This document shows, piece by piece, positions 45,001 to 56,383 of a stretch of DNA of 64,000 bases. The notes beneath the pieces are model-generated. The model searched no databases. It saw only the letters and a program-made list of their open reading frames with translations, and had not been told where the DNA came from. The position numbers were made by a program, and so were the translations under genes. Source of the stretch: Sorghum bicolor (taxonomy: Eukaryota > Streptophyta > Magnoliopsida > Poales > Poaceae); assembly GCF_000003195.3 (NCBI RefSeq), contig NC_012870.2, positions 29,814,477 through 29,878,476 on the forward strand, written 5' to 3'. Every line of letters starts with the position of its first letter. The first letter of the stretch is position 1.

Positions 45001-45042
45001 ACTACCACCAAAATGAAATCTTATGCAAATACTATCATCCAT
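42021..45042 (-). pseudogene. MULE-2 MURA-type transposase, one internal stop
   Basis: Three exons on the minus strand: 45042-43402, 43331-42297 and 42230-42021, joined by 70- and 66-bp GT-AG introns in phase 0 (962 codons with stop). The N-terminal PB1-like domain starts MDDSICIRFHFGG. A long acidic linker follows, then the DNA-binding region (AKCDWIGCNWMIYG), the DDE core with D in LIGLDGCWFKG, D in WVVISDQQKG and E in MCESFNHS, a SWIM finger (CSCEYWQLSGLPCCH), a CCHC knuckle (CRLCGKGDHNSRRCP) and an RGR/SSS-rich tail. A single TAA at 44239-44241 (codon 268) splits the frame before the catalytic part, and reading resumes in frame (FDHKAEVPVF). All else looks functional. A 26-nt intron spanning the stop is too short to be real. 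Confidence 0.88.
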
Positions 45043-45496
45043 CCTGCCATGAACACCAGAGAACCACTCAGAACATTTGTACTGAAATCCTACAGTTTAT
45101 ACAAACCCTAACAGTACATCACCACAAACTAAATGCAAAACAGCATCACAGAAACATGGACAATGGTTCATAACTCAACCGGATCCAGTACTACAACCAC
45201 ATTGAACCCTAATTTTGCCGATAAACAAAACACCAATATCCGCCCTAACCATATCCGCGCGGTGTGACACAACGAAAATCACTCCAAGACCAAGAAGGAG
45301 CTACTCACCTGACCGACGAGCAGAGGTTCCTTCAAGGTCCGGTGCGCCCGATCATCGCCGTCGTGCCGTCCGAGTCGCCGGTGCTGAAGGAGAAGAGTCG
45401 CCTTTTCGACAGAGAGCGCGGGGGAGGAAGCGTGTGGGAGAAGAGTGAGAGAGAGGGAGGCCGAGGGGCGACTGTCTTCAAGGCCCATGGGCCGTC

Positions 45497-45649
45497 GGCC
45501 GCCACGCTGGCCAAAACCGCCCTGGAAAACCACCCAGGGGGTAAATCAAACCAAAAACGAAAGTTTAATGTCCCATTTACCCGGTTTTGTAGGTCAAGCC
45601 CAAAATTAGACTACCCTTGATAGTTCAGGGGGTTATTTAGACTTTTTCC
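45497..45649. repeat. MULE-2 right terminal inverted repeat
   Basis: 153 bp, the exact inverse of 40556-40708. It lies about 450 bp upstream of the transposase ATG, so it probably holds that promoter. Confidence 0.95.
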
Positions 45650-48605
45650 TATATTCAAACATAAATCAAATTTGCACACATAACCAGGACAGCAGCATAT
45701 ATGCAACTTCATTCAACCATAATTAGAGATCCAAGCATCCAATAAAGGTGATATTAGACTTTCTGGAAAGCTTAGATAATTTTCTGCAACTTTGTTATTA
45801 TCTTCGAGAACTGATTTAATAGATAAGATGGCCAAATAGCATGAAGAAACATTCCTGTCCAGACCTTGGACAGAACCAGACATTAAGCTTCATACATCTA
45901 TAACCAGAGTTATAGATCACCAAAATTCATGATCCATAACATTTTGGAAAGCTTATGAAAATTACTACAATTCATCTTTTATTATGAAAGCATGATTCAT
46001 AAGTTTAGCAAGTTGAAATTACACTACTACAGAAACTGATCCAGGATTTGACAGAGAAGAACCATTTCTGAAACTTAAATTTAAACAGGCATAACTCAGA
46101 AACTATAGGGCCAAATGCCACCAGAATTTAACACCAGGTAGATACATGAATGATATACAACTTTGTTATAGACAAGTTTCACATCCAACATTATCTACCT
46201 AGAGCAATTCATAATGTTCCAAAAACTATCGAGAAACCACTAACAATTGAATTACAGAGAAAAACATTTCATTTATGTTCCAAACTTAAACCTGGGCAAA
46301 CCCCAGCTCACGAACAGTTGAAATACATCAAAGAGATACTAGAAAATATCATGGTCATCCCTAAATAAATACCTTTCATGTCTTTATTAATTTATTTAGA
46401 TAAATAGACAAAGTAATAACCATATACCAAAAGTACACAGTAAAATCTGAGAAAACTACAGAAGCTCATATATTCTCTCCAAAGTCTACTGTATAAATTT
46501 CATGCCATTTGGTTAAGTATAGCAATTTCCATGAAAAAGATAAATTTCCATCACAAGGAAGCATGTAACAACAAGATAAATAAGAAACTCGACATTTTCT
46601 ACACACACATAGCTAACTTATGTATCTATATGATATAACAACCTCATACAAAGGTAGAGGAACCATATTTTACATTTATTCATTTTTAGTTTAATTGTAA
46701 ACTATTTAATAAGCACTACACAAGATAAATCAATAACTTAATCATGTGTCATCCAATGAATCTAAAAACTTAACCACATCACACACACATAATAATTAGT
46801 CTACCATAAAAGTTTCATCTTAAAAGAAGCTATACAGCAATAGATATGAATTTCTTCCTTTTAAGCATAATTAAAAGACATAATTCATAACTAATTATTT
46901 TACTATAAAACATAGTCAGTTCCATATTTTTAATAAAAACTACACATTTCAAGGAGCACAACAAAATTTTGTTCACCAAAATTGGAGTTACCAAACTCCA
47001 GATATGAATTTCCAAAGATTCTAACAAATCATCTACAAACAGGTCCTGATGGCACTATTCACCTGAGTCACGAACTTCGCAATTAGACCCCTGCCTTGTG
47101 TCTAATTCAAACACGAGGTCCCTGGCGCGAATTGAAAACAGAGGAAGCTCGTCGGAGCTCGCAGTTTCGGCGTTGGGGTGCTCGTCGGCAGCATTGGAGC
47201 AGCGGTGGAGTTCACCTGGACTCACGCACACCCTCTGGTTCCCTCTACTTGGCCAGAGGTGGTCTGTGGAGGCATGGCCACGTGAACAGCGGCACTGGCG
47301 GAGCTCCGGACGGGGCTAGGGGAAAACGTGGCGCTCCGGCCGCCGGGAAGGCGAGGGGACGAGTTGGGGAGCATCAGAGGCTCAGCACGACTTGGTCAAG
47401 CTGCTCAAAAGTGGTGGAGAAGCACGGAGGAGGGCTGGCCACGTGATGCGCCCACGGCGGCGCTTTCGGCCGGAGTTGGGGGAGAAGAAGAAGCTCCGGC
47501 GATTGGGCGGGTTAGAGGGCGTGCTAGGGACCGCTCTGGGTTCGCAAGAGTGCGGCGAAAGTAGTGGAAGGCTCAATTGAGTTGGAGAGGGATCGAGTAT
47601 GGTGTATTTGCGAAGGGAGTGGTCGCCGGTGGTTTTGGCCGTCGAAACAGAGGAACACGAAGTCGGCCGCGTGGGCATTCAAAAGGACGAGGCGGAGGGG
47701 TCGCGGGCGTCCACATCGCGTGGTGACGCGGCCGGCAAGTAGCTGCATGGCGGCGAGGCGCACGCGCGGCGCTGCACGGCCTGCGGCCGCGCGGTGACTG
47801 GAGCTCGTGATCCATATCGGGACACTGTAGCAAGCTCTATCCCTCCCTTCCCTGTCTTTTGCAAATTACTCTCAAAAATTGAACTGAAGTCAAATTTCTG
47901 CCAAAATAAAAGTTGTTCAGAATTTTGAATGCTACAAAACATCTTTAAGGATCCAAAGCTAATTTTGAACGGAGAGGGACGAATTTGAGCCAAACAATTT
48001 GAAATTCAAATTCCAATTTGGGGCAAAACTGATTTGAATTAGGGCAGAATAGAAATTCCAAAATTACTTTTGATTTTTCTCAACAACTTGAAAAATTCCC
48101 AACATAAAAGTTGTTCATTTAGTTGAGCTCTACAACTTTTATGTTGATCACTTTTCAAGATTCCAAACAGATTTTGAATTGGGGATTCAAATTGGAAAAG
48201 GGGACACTTTCTGGAAATCTGTATTTTCAAAATTACTTTGAATTTTGTATTGAAACTTAAAAAACTCAAAACACCAAAGTTGTACATCTTGACAAGATCT
48301 ACAACTTTGATTTTGGACTCAACCTCAAACTTTGGTTGGTTTTTAAATTACACAAAAGGGGGCAAATCCAGGGTTTTAAAATCAGGGTTTTCCCCCCTAT
48401 TTTATCGGAAACCTTCCGCCCTAGGGGTTATACAACCAACACAAGCATCACTTCACAACATAAGTACACTCTACTTCCCTAAGCACAAGCAATCAAAATA
48501 AACTTGTTTTAAGTTGATGCATAATAATGTGCTTAACAAATATGCTTTGCAATGCTTATGATGACATGATCCGTTTTTAGTGTTCGTAACATCAGGGATG
48601 TTACA

Positions 48606-49677
48606 TCTACTAACTACTAAGTCATAATCTACTCTAGTTATCTACAAGATCATATATAGCATAAAAGACTCTTCATTCATGTATAAGGAACATTGATAAA
48701 GTAAATCAGAGCATCGCATGACTTACTCCACAATACCGGTTCTGCCTGTCCTATCAACGGAGGGTGAACTATATAAGAATCAACGAAGCTGTCACTATCG
48801 CGAACTACCACATGACCCGGCCAATAGGATACATTTGCAGATAAATAACATCTAAGCACCACGCTCACATGTGATCTATCACCTAACACCCTCGCGTCAA
48901 GAGCTAAGCGCTTTGCAAACTTATACATAAACTCATTATCAATTAGAACTATATCAAATATAGAACTAGAACAAACTAAGAACATAATAATTAGAGACAT
49001 AATGCAATTAGAACAATAGAATTAGAGAAAGATATGGATAATACCAATCTTTATTACCGAAGATCCGAATCCAGAGCGTAGTGCTCTACTTCTCTAATTG
49101 CTATCTAATCAAACCTCTAAACTTGAAGGATTAGGGAGTAGCTAATTCTAATTCTCTGTGGGAGAGAAGCTCTAAACCCTAACTTTGATGGCTATCTCTG
49201 CATAATGATTTCTTCTCTTCTCCTCTCTCTAGGGGGGTTTGGCCTTGGTTTTATAGTCCCCTCAAGTGAACGTGAGCCATTGGATCAAACCGACATAGAT
49301 TGTATGGTTTAGATTGATCCTTTAGGTCGGTGGAGCGTAGTCCCGAAGCAGAGTCCCGATTGGTCTCCAACCCTGGGCGGGCGCCCAAGGGGGGTGGGCG
49401 GCCGCCCTGCCCCCGAGCCCGATCGTGCTCTCGTTCGTTCCCGTGGCTTCTAGATTCTTCTAGATTGAGGAAAATTGCGCGGCACGTAATTATCTCGTTG
49501 TAAACATGACATGTGGGCCTTCTCTCCATATTCTCTAATAACCCCCTGCAGAAATAGATAAACACCAAAGCTCGTGGAATTCTGTCAGATAAAACCCTAA
49601 TTTTAGATGTTTGTTTCATATTCATCCTTTTTCATGTTTATTTGATTATTAATTTTAGTACTTAAGGACCGTCAACA
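48606..49677 (-). repeat. Element C 3' LTR, proximal piece (U3 side)
   Basis: On the minus strand it begins TGTTGACGGTCCTTAAG at 49677. With 31025-31465 it makes an LTR of about 1.5 kb. A TATA box (CTATAAAAC) lies at about 49240-49250 on the minus strand. Confidence 0.88.
49251..49625 (-). CDS. Open frame in U3 of element C LTR (hypothetical)
   Basis: A 124-codon frame starting MNMKQTSKIRVLSDRIPR and ending HVHLRGL, with its stop in the TATAAAA box. The same frame, of matching length in every segment, is in the LTR of element D (56442-56810), for example VLSDRIPR, YFCRGL, RPTC, STDLKD and SKPYNLCRFDP. No known domain is seen. In a full-length RNA this part of U3 lies only at the 3' end, as does the LTR gene of some retroviruses. 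The conservation may be only DNA-level, so function is uncertain. Confidence 0.35.
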   Translation of the reverse strand: MNMKQTSKIRVLSDRIPRALVFIYFCRGLLENMERRPTCHVYNEIITCRAIFLNLEESRSHGNEREHDRARGQGGRPPPLGARPGLETNRDSASGLRSTDLKDQSKPYNLCRFDPMAHVHLRGL

Positions 49678-49692
49678 AACTCCCCCAAGCTT
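49678..49692 (-). promoter_or_regulatory. Polypurine tract of element C
   Basis: The minus strand reads AAGCTTGGGGGAGTT immediately before the 3' LTR, identical to that of element D. Confidence 0.9.
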
Positions 49693-51466
49693 ACTCTTTG
49701 CTCGTCCCTGAGCAAATAACTAAACTTAGACGAATCAGAAGTTGCTTCGATGTTTTCTTTCCTGACAGGCACACATGCTTTTGCATAAAATTCTTCCAGA
49801 TTAGAGTGAAGTGTTATGGAGTTGAGTACCTGCACTTAAATCTTGAGTAATCGAAAGACAAAATAGTTAAGTCAAGCACTATTCCTCATGTCTATACTTC
49901 ACCTTTGTTCCAGAGTTTTTCATAAGTTTTCAAAATAAAACTCAGAGTTCCCAGCAATGATTCTCTCAAGTCTCTCTATATGTGGTATTTGTGGATCCTT
50001 ACCATAATGTCACTTACCTATAGCTAATAGAATATTTAAGTGGAGCTCATAGGAGTGAAAAACAGCTCATACATATGTTGTCTAATCGAGCCATGGATCC
50101 AAAGGAACTCAACATATAATTAAACCAAGATGTGCATGTGTGGTGGAGTAAATGATAGTGATGGTAAAAATGTATAAGTGATAATGAAACTTACTTCTCA
50201 TTGCTCCTCATATTGCTATCTCTCCTCCTCTTTGATCTTTGCTTTGGGAGAACATGGGCTATCTTTTTCTTTTCTCTTTTTTTTTTCTTTTTTTTTCAGG
50301 TGGGTAGTAGATACCCCTAATTCTACTGTCGGACACTTGTCCATTTTTTCCGCTCAAGTGGGAATTTTTATAATCCTAATTCTACTTCGGACACTTGTCC
50401 ATTTTTACCTCTCGTCTCACTCTTTTTCTTTCTTTTCCGAGGTTCCGGGCACTTGCCCCTTTTTATTTCCTCGCATATTTTTGCATAACCCATGCCTCTT
50501 TTGCATTAAATCTTTTTAGAGAGAGAATAACAATATTCGGGACAGTGAGTGATAATATTTTTAGCAATTTTAATGAATGATGATGGATGGTGTAGTAGAT
50601 GTGTGCAAGTGAATATTTTAATTTAACCACATGAAAAGCTCCTAAGGGTCAACACAGCTCGATCAAACTCAATGTAAAGATGTTATAGCAAGTATGGCTG
50701 TGATAGGTAGTTTTGTATGCTAGGAACTCATCATGTGATTTGTAAGTTTTCAAAATAAATCTCCAGAACTTAGTGTAGTAGGAACAAGATAAACAGTAGC
50801 TCAACTTTATATCATGCCTTTCTCTTACCTAGACTTTAGTTTTATGTTTCCCAAAGATAGTAATTTTAGTTTTAGTAATTCCTGGAAGAACTCTAATATA
50901 AAAGCTAGGTACTAAGAAGTAAGCAAACAGAGCAACTGTTCATTATTTCCATCATGCATCTTTTTGGTCTTTTTTTCTAGAGATTAAACTTAGCAGGAAA
51001 ATAAAGCACACTTATCTACACACTCTTTTTATTTTGTTTTCATGTTTATAGAATGCAGTAGATTAAAGCAAGAAAATATTTATTGGGTTTTCTAGGTTTT
51101 TTTTCTTTTAAGATAAAATACTAAAATAGAAAAGAATAAATAAGAAGAGCAAATAAAAACTTACTTGATAAATTGGGGGGAACTCCCCCAAGCTGGATGT
51201 TACTGTCGGTCTTACCCGATGTTCCAGAACCGCATCATGCTTGTGATGTTGTCATTCATTGTTGTTGTATCTTGTCTCAGCTCTTCTACTGCAGCGGCAT
51301 GGTCCTGGTTCCATTTTTGTTGCTCTTCCAGGAGTCTTCCATGTTCTGCTTGCGTGTTCTGGATGTCGAGGAGGGTGTTGTTGGTACGAGTGAAGAAAGC
51401 ACCGGCCTCTTGATAGTAGTCATTCGTGAACGCATAGGAGGCGTCGGAGTATCTTCCTGCATTAAA
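49693..51466 (-). other. Element C 3' untranslated interior
   Basis: No coding signal. A pyrimidine-rich stretch on the plus strand (50265-50520, TTTTCTTT and GGACACTTGTCCATTTTT, twice) matches the purine-rich block of element D at 62120-62300 in reverse. It is a shared non-coding module of the two elements. Confidence 0.6.
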
Positions 51467-52765
51467 TTAGGGCGGAGGTCTGGATCCTGAAGCTCCATAT
51501 GGATCAGTGGAGTACCTGCCCGTATGAGAAGGCGGGTTTGTCCACTGGTGATCTTGGCTCTCCGGCCATGTCTCCTCTGTTGGCTCTTGTGGTTGCGCAT
51601 GACGAACCCATGGGTCTCGAAGGACTCGGGGGTTGTAATCGCAATAATGCAGGTGCGCTGCTTCTTCTGGTCCGGGGTCAGCTCCATACCAGGTGCGTTC
51701 TCGATGGGTGGTCACCCTTTCAGATGCCACTCGCTGTGGAGCTCTCTGGTTTACTGGTGTTGCTGCAAGCTCAATCAAAAGATTTTGCACAACGTATAGG
51801 CCAAGGTTCGGGTTAGGTAACCGAATCTTGCCTTTATCATATAGCATATACACTACATTTCCCTCTTTCTTTAACATCCGAGCTTGTCTAAATGTGTCAT
51901 AGCCATGATAAATTCTTAACTCTTCTATGAAATCCAACGATGAGTTTTCTAGTAAGTGAAGATTAGTGGCTAGACGAGTGATAAGTGAAGTACATCCTAC
52001 TGGTCCCTGAAGACTAGGTATACTAAGCCAATGTGAAACTAATAGTGTAACAGGTGAAGTAGGTACTTTATTAATAGCAGCATATAAAAGTTGTAGATCT
52101 CCTACTCTTACTTTCCTAATATCGTCACGATAGAAAAGATTGTACCCAAGCCATTTGTGGAACATCCTAAGAGTGGGGTGTTCCATGTCACTGGTTCGGG
52201 CTTGACTATAAAAATTATCTCTAGATATTTCTCTCCAAAACTGGTGTCTCTCAAAATTGGGTAAATCGGAGTCAATGTTCAGGATGCATCTTGAAGAGAA
52301 ACCAAAATGGTCGCTCAGCTCTCTCCAAGTCAACATAATTTCCTGTTTGAACATCCGAAAAACAATTCCCCCCTCATAATATTGTAAAGTGCAAAGAAAT
52401 TCGAGGGTGAGAAGACGAGAACCCAGCTCAGTTATATTCCAAAAATTTGTCCAACCCATCATCTGAAAAATTAAGTCAAATTCAGTGTCCATACCTGTTT
52501 CTTGTAGTAGGATTGGATCGAGAGTAGGGGTATGAATGAAATCTTTGTTCTTCAGTTGCTGATAGACTTCCTTCTCTCTTCGGGTCTTCAGTCCAAGGTC
52601 TCCTATCTTGAGAAGGACCTTGACTTGCTGACCTGATGAAGATGACGGAGCTTGTGTGGGTGTCGGGTTGACGCTCATCTCTGATGGTTGTGAGGAGTGT
52701 CGAGCTGAACTCCTTGTACCAATGTTCTTGAGAGCCTTCCCTGCATTCTTCACCTTCTTAAACAT
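51467..52765 (-). CDS. Element C 3' ORF, Athila ORF-1-like domain protein
   Basis: A 432-residue intact frame from the ATG at 52765 (MFKKVKNAGKALKNIGTR). A Ser/Pro-rich start leads to a plant retrotransposon domain: MMGWTNFWNITELGSRLLTL, EFLCTLQYYEG, LTWRELSDHFGFSSRCI, HPTLRMFHKWLGYNLFYRDD. This resembles the Athila ORF-1/plant transposon protein family found as extra frames in Athila and Tat elements. Its function is unknown; some call such frames env-like by position. The C-terminus is Pro/Gln-rich and low complexity. It sits between protease and the polypurine tract where pol is missing. A TTTTGTTTGCAG just before the ATG could be a 3' splice site. No membrane segment is evident. Confidence 0.65.
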   Translation of the reverse strand: MFKKVKNAGKALKNIGTRSSARHSSQPSEMSVNPTPTQAPSSSSGQQVKVLLKIGDLGLKTRREKEVYQQLKNKDFIHTPTLDPILLQETGMDTEFDLIFQMMGWTNFWNITELGSRLLTLEFLCTLQYYEGGIVFRMFKQEIMLTWRELSDHFGFSSRCILNIDSDLPNFERHQFWREISRDNFYSQARTSDMEHPTLRMFHKWLGYNLFYRDDIRKVRVGDLQLLYAAINKVPTSPVTLLVSHWLSIPSLQGPVGCTSLITRLATNLHLLENSSLDFIEELRIYHGYDTFRQARMLKKEGNVVYMLYDKGKIRLPNPNLGLYVVQNLLIELAATPVNQRAPQRVASERVTTHRERTWYGADPGPEEAAHLHYCDYNPRVLRDPWVRHAQPQEPTEETWPESQDHQWTNPPSHTGRYSTDPYGASGSRPPP

Positions 52766-53656
52766 CCTGCAAACAAAAGTTGGCAAAAACACAACTAGTG
52801 GAAAATATGAGAGAAAATGTTAGTGGTTAGCTGTCCGGAATGTCAGTAGTCCTAGGGTTAATTGTTCAAGATAAGTTTCTATTTTAGCAAAACCTCCCCC
52901 TAAACAACTTTTAATTCCGCTTAGACAGCGGGATCACTTCTTGCTAAGTGATACTCACTCTCTATCAACTTCTTTCTCACTCTTCTCTTTCTCTCTACTC
53001 TCTTCTCTCTTCACTACAAGAGCTCTTTCTGGAAACTGATACTTGTGTGGTTTTCTGGAGTGCTTGTGTGGAGAGGATGAAGGTAGAAGGTGGCTATTTA
53101 TAGGAGCAAGAGGGAGCAGGGCGGGCGCCCTTGGTAGGTGGGCGGGCGCCCACTCCTGGTGTCCATCCTGGGTGTGCCTCCTCCACTTGCTTCCTTGCTT
53201 TGATCTCACGCAGAATAATGTTGTGTTGGTGCTGGTTGGACGGTGGAAAGATGTCAGGTGAGTGGAAACATATTGGTGGATGAAATTATGTGATGGGATG
53301 TATGTGAGGTGAAGTGTATGATATGTGGGACCCGAAGAGTGTGGGTCATGCTTCTAGAAGATTAATATAATTAAATATAATGCAGGAAAATCTATTAAAA
53401 CTTAATTAAAATGATTATGGAAAATATATATTTTTTTGTGCCTCCACAATAATTAATAAATATGGGTTGTTACACACCACGAATATTATTTATATGGGGC
53501 TTTTTGATTATAATGTTATGAATATATATGACTAATGCAATAATTAATTATGCAAGAATTTAAATATGAGAAAATTAATAATGCAGATAAATACTGATTT
53601 ATCTCCCGGCGAGGGTTTGTGATTTTTAGGTCTCCCAAGCTGGACCTCCAAATCTT
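52766..53656 (-). other. Element C spacer between gag-protease and 3' ORF
   Basis: This is where reverse transcriptase and integrase would be expected, but nothing of pol is left. GC palindromes (GGGCGGGCGCCC) occur near 53115-53155, echoing those in the LTR. The rest is AT-rich. Confidence 0.6.
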
Positions 53657-55612
53657 TTAATCTTTTGAATTACCTTCCTCCGGAGATGGTGTCTCGAGTG
53701 GTTCTTCATGAACTTCCTTCACTGTAGAGTCTCTCTCTGGTCTGGGTTTGAATGTGAAGTGTTCTTCTTGACCGTTTATGTTGAACTTGATTTCTCCCTT
53801 CCCGACATCAATGTGGGCGTTGGCAGTGCTCAGAAATGGCCTTCCAAGGATGATGGACACTTTCGAGTTAGGACTCATGTCCAGTACTACGAAGTCTACT
53901 GGCACAAGGAAATCTCTGATCTTGACTGGAATGTTCTCGGCGATGCCCAACGGGTGTCGAACCGATTGATCTGCTAGTTGTAGGCACATTGATGTTGGTT
54001 CTAGGGTCGCATGGCTCAGCTTTTTGTAGACTGATGCTGGCATCACACTGACACTTGCTCCGGGATCACAAAGTGCATTGTTGAAGTGTTGGTTTCCGAT
54101 CGAGCAATCAATAGTGGGGCATCCTGGATCTTCCTTCTTCTTTGGTGGTTTATTGAGGATGGCCGCACTACATTCTTCTGTCAGCTTGATAACCTCAGTG
54201 GTGGGCAATGGTCTCTTCTTGTTAAGAATATCTCTGATGTACTTTGCATATGTAGGTACCTGTATGGCATCGAGCAGAGGTATGTTGACATATAATTTCT
54301 GAATGACCTCTACAAACTTACCAAACTGCTCATCCGACTGCAGTCCTCTGTTTCTTCTAGGAAATGGCAAATAGTTGGTGTCGTAAAAATCTTTCCTCAT
54401 TTCTCCAGTTCTTGGTGGTTGTAGCAGATCTTCTGCTTCAACTGGGCTTTCTTCTTCTATCACTGCTGGTTGCACTGTTGCTGATGTTCTTTGTTTCTCT
54501 TTTGGATATGGGGGATCTCTGGTAGCTTTGCCTCCTCTAGTAGTTATGTTCTTTACCTGCTCAATGTTAGTAGCAACAGGCAGTGCAGCAGCTATCTTTA
54601 TTAATTTAAGCTCTACCCTTTTATTAAGAGTGTTTTGCTCATCAAAGGCAGTTAGTAGAAAATCCATTTTATTGTGTATGTCTTTTAGAGATGATTCATT
54701 TGTATCTAGCCTTTGTTTAACTTCATCATTAGTTTTGGTTTGTTGAGTAATTATCTCTTTTAATGAAAGTTGCTTGAAAGTATTACCTGAATTCATACCT
54801 TTGCTATTGGGTTGACTCGAAGTTGGTTGATATTTGTACGCTGTCTCAATGGCCCTTTGATCTCTTTTGAACTTGGCCCTCTGGTCAATCCAATGGAGCA
54901 AATTTTCCATCTTAGTTGATAATGCATTTACTTCTTCTAGTATTTATTCAGTTTGATGACATTGTTGAGCTTTATCTTGGAACCAGCTTTGATTTTCTGC
55001 TATCTTATCCAAAAGTATCTCTGCTTTTCCAGTTGTAAGCTCCAAGAATGATCCTTTCGCAGATGCATCAAGGCACTCACGAGCCTTCTGAGTTAATCCA
55101 TGGTAGAAGGTCTGCATAAGTAACCATGTGGCCATTCCATGGTGAGGACAATCTTATATGTATCCTTGAAAACGCTCCCATGCTTCCAAAATGGCTTCTG
55201 TCTTCTGCTGTTGGAAACTGACAATATTTCCTCTTAAGGCAGTTGTTTTGCCTATAGGAAAAAACTTTGATAGAAAGGCATCTGACAAGTTCGTCCAGTT
55301 GTTGATGTTATCTTGATGAGTGTAGAACCACTTCCTCGCTTTTCCTTCTAGTGAGAATGGAAAAAGGCGAAGCAGTATGACGTCTTTGTCAACTCCGTTG
55401 ATGTGGATTGTGCTCCCAATCTCTAAGAAATTCTGTAAGTGTGCACTAGCATCTTCATGTGCCTTTCCACTGAATTGTGTAGCTTGTACCAAATTGATGA
55501 GGCTTGACTTGAGCTCAAACTCGGGTATTCCTTCTTCTACTACCAATCTTGGACCAGTTGGAATGTTCTCAAGGCTTGGAGCAGAGAATTCTTGTAGGGT
55601 CTTCTGTGCCAT
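53657..55612 (-). pseudogene. Element C gag-protease, two internal stops
   Basis: From ATG at 55612 the frame has gag (FELKSSLINLVQATQFSGKA, HLQNFLEI, LRLFPFSLEGKARKWF, FFPIGKTTALRGNI), a stop near 55151 (after QGYI), more gag (WLLMQTFYHGLTQKARE), a stop near 54941, and a long last part with coiled coil and an aspartic protease. The protease has CDPGAS where plant relatives usually have CDLGAS or CDTG, and a normal IILGRPFLST. It ends with its own stop (EEGNSKD) at 53657, not running into pol. The three segments share one frame, so only the two stops break it. Gag would form particles and the protease would process them. Confidence 0.85.
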
Positions 55613-55908
55613 AGCTTCAGCAATTGGTAGCTAGCTTCTTCTTCTCTTGATTGCTTTGGTTCTGATGATGAAGAGTTGAATGTACCCAAAGTCAATCCTG
55701 ATATACCCTGTATAAAAATGTAAACATAGAAAACAACAGGGTGAACCTGCCAAAGCAGAGGTGCCTTGTTATGATTTCTCACTTAGTAGCTGTTTTATGC
55801 AATTATTTCTCTATAGTCTAGTCTAATGTTTTATGTGAATAACCTTGATTGATTTTCTGGCTTCCCTTACCGTTCCTATTTATGACTTATTCATGAGACT
55901 CGTATAAT

Positions 55909-55926
55909 TCCCCGGCAACGGCGCCA
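55909..55926 (-). promoter_or_regulatory. Primer binding site of element C (tRNA-Asp type)
   Basis: The minus strand reads TGGCGCCGTTGCCGGGGA, complementary to the 3' end of plant tRNA-Asp, eight bases from the LTR. It is identical in element D. Confidence 0.9.
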
Positions 55927-55934
55927 GAAATGCT

Positions 55935-56383
55935 TGTTGACACTAGCTAACACCACTTAGATACTAGGTTGTCATCCCCAGCATGGTGCCAGAGTGTACA
56001 AAGGTATTTATAAATGTAAAGGCTCTCTAGAAAATAATCTATTCTATCCACAAGCGCACAGATAAAACACCTCATTGTAGCATTTCACCAGGATAAGTAT
56101 TCCAGGTATCGTTATTTATAATTTTGCTCAAGGGATGAAATTAAAATAAGGGGCAAAATCTATCAAGGCATAGACTAGAGATAAACTTGCAAGAACATGA
56201 TTACTAATGAGAAACTCGTCACACAGTCACTTACTTTAGCAGGGGGTAAACCATAAAGATAATGATAATGAATTATAAGTTCAAGGGATAAAGAACACAG
56301 CGATTAGAAAATAGACTACTCCTCATATATGTAGGTGATGTCGGATTAGCTAGAGAATGGATTCTAAGTTATCTACTAACTAC
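55935..56383 (-). repeat. Element C 5' LTR, part before element D
   Basis: Matches 31025-31465 with about one difference (GGGGCAAAAT versus GGGGAAAAAT) and then runs a few bases further, to TACTAACTAC, where element D is inserted. Confidence 0.9.

Larger units (their letters stand above)
40556..45649. mobile_element. MULE-2: young Mutator-like element with convergent GRF and transposase genes
   Basis: A 5094-bp element with identical 153-bp terminal inverted repeats and a perfect 10-bp flanking repeat TATATTCAAA (40546-40555, 45650-45659). Mutator elements usually make 9-bp duplications. One gene reads inward from each end: a GRF zinc-finger protein from the left (+) and a MURA transposase from the right (-). 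The identical ends mean very recent activity. The transposase frame nevertheless has one stop codon. Confidence 0.95.
31466..48605 (-). mobile_element. Element B: non-coding LARD-like retrotransposon with 5.2-kb LTRs
   Basis: Minus-strand element with LTRs 31466-36709 and 38259-48605 (the latter enlarged by MULE-2; about 5.24 kb without it). The 1549-bp interior lacks any gag or pol. On the minus strand the LTR runs TGTAACATCCC to GGTTCTGCCACA. A right target copy TCTAC (48606-48610) pairs with TCTC on the left, one base lost. Primer site and polypurine tract are both recognisable. Very long LTRs with a non-coding interior define LARDs, which must borrow proteins from an autonomous partner. 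Confidence 0.85.
38259..48605 (-). repeat. Element B 5' LTR, interrupted by MULE-2
   Basis: LTR sequence occupies 38259-40555 and 45650-48605. The break falls in TATATATTCAAA, intact in the other LTR near 33755-33765. Because the unbroken copy is in the window, the MULE-2 empty site is known exactly. Confidence 0.92.

Noticed and set aside
55909..55926. tRNA-Asp gene
   Set aside because: Only the 18 bases complementary to the tRNA 3' end are present; it is a primer site.
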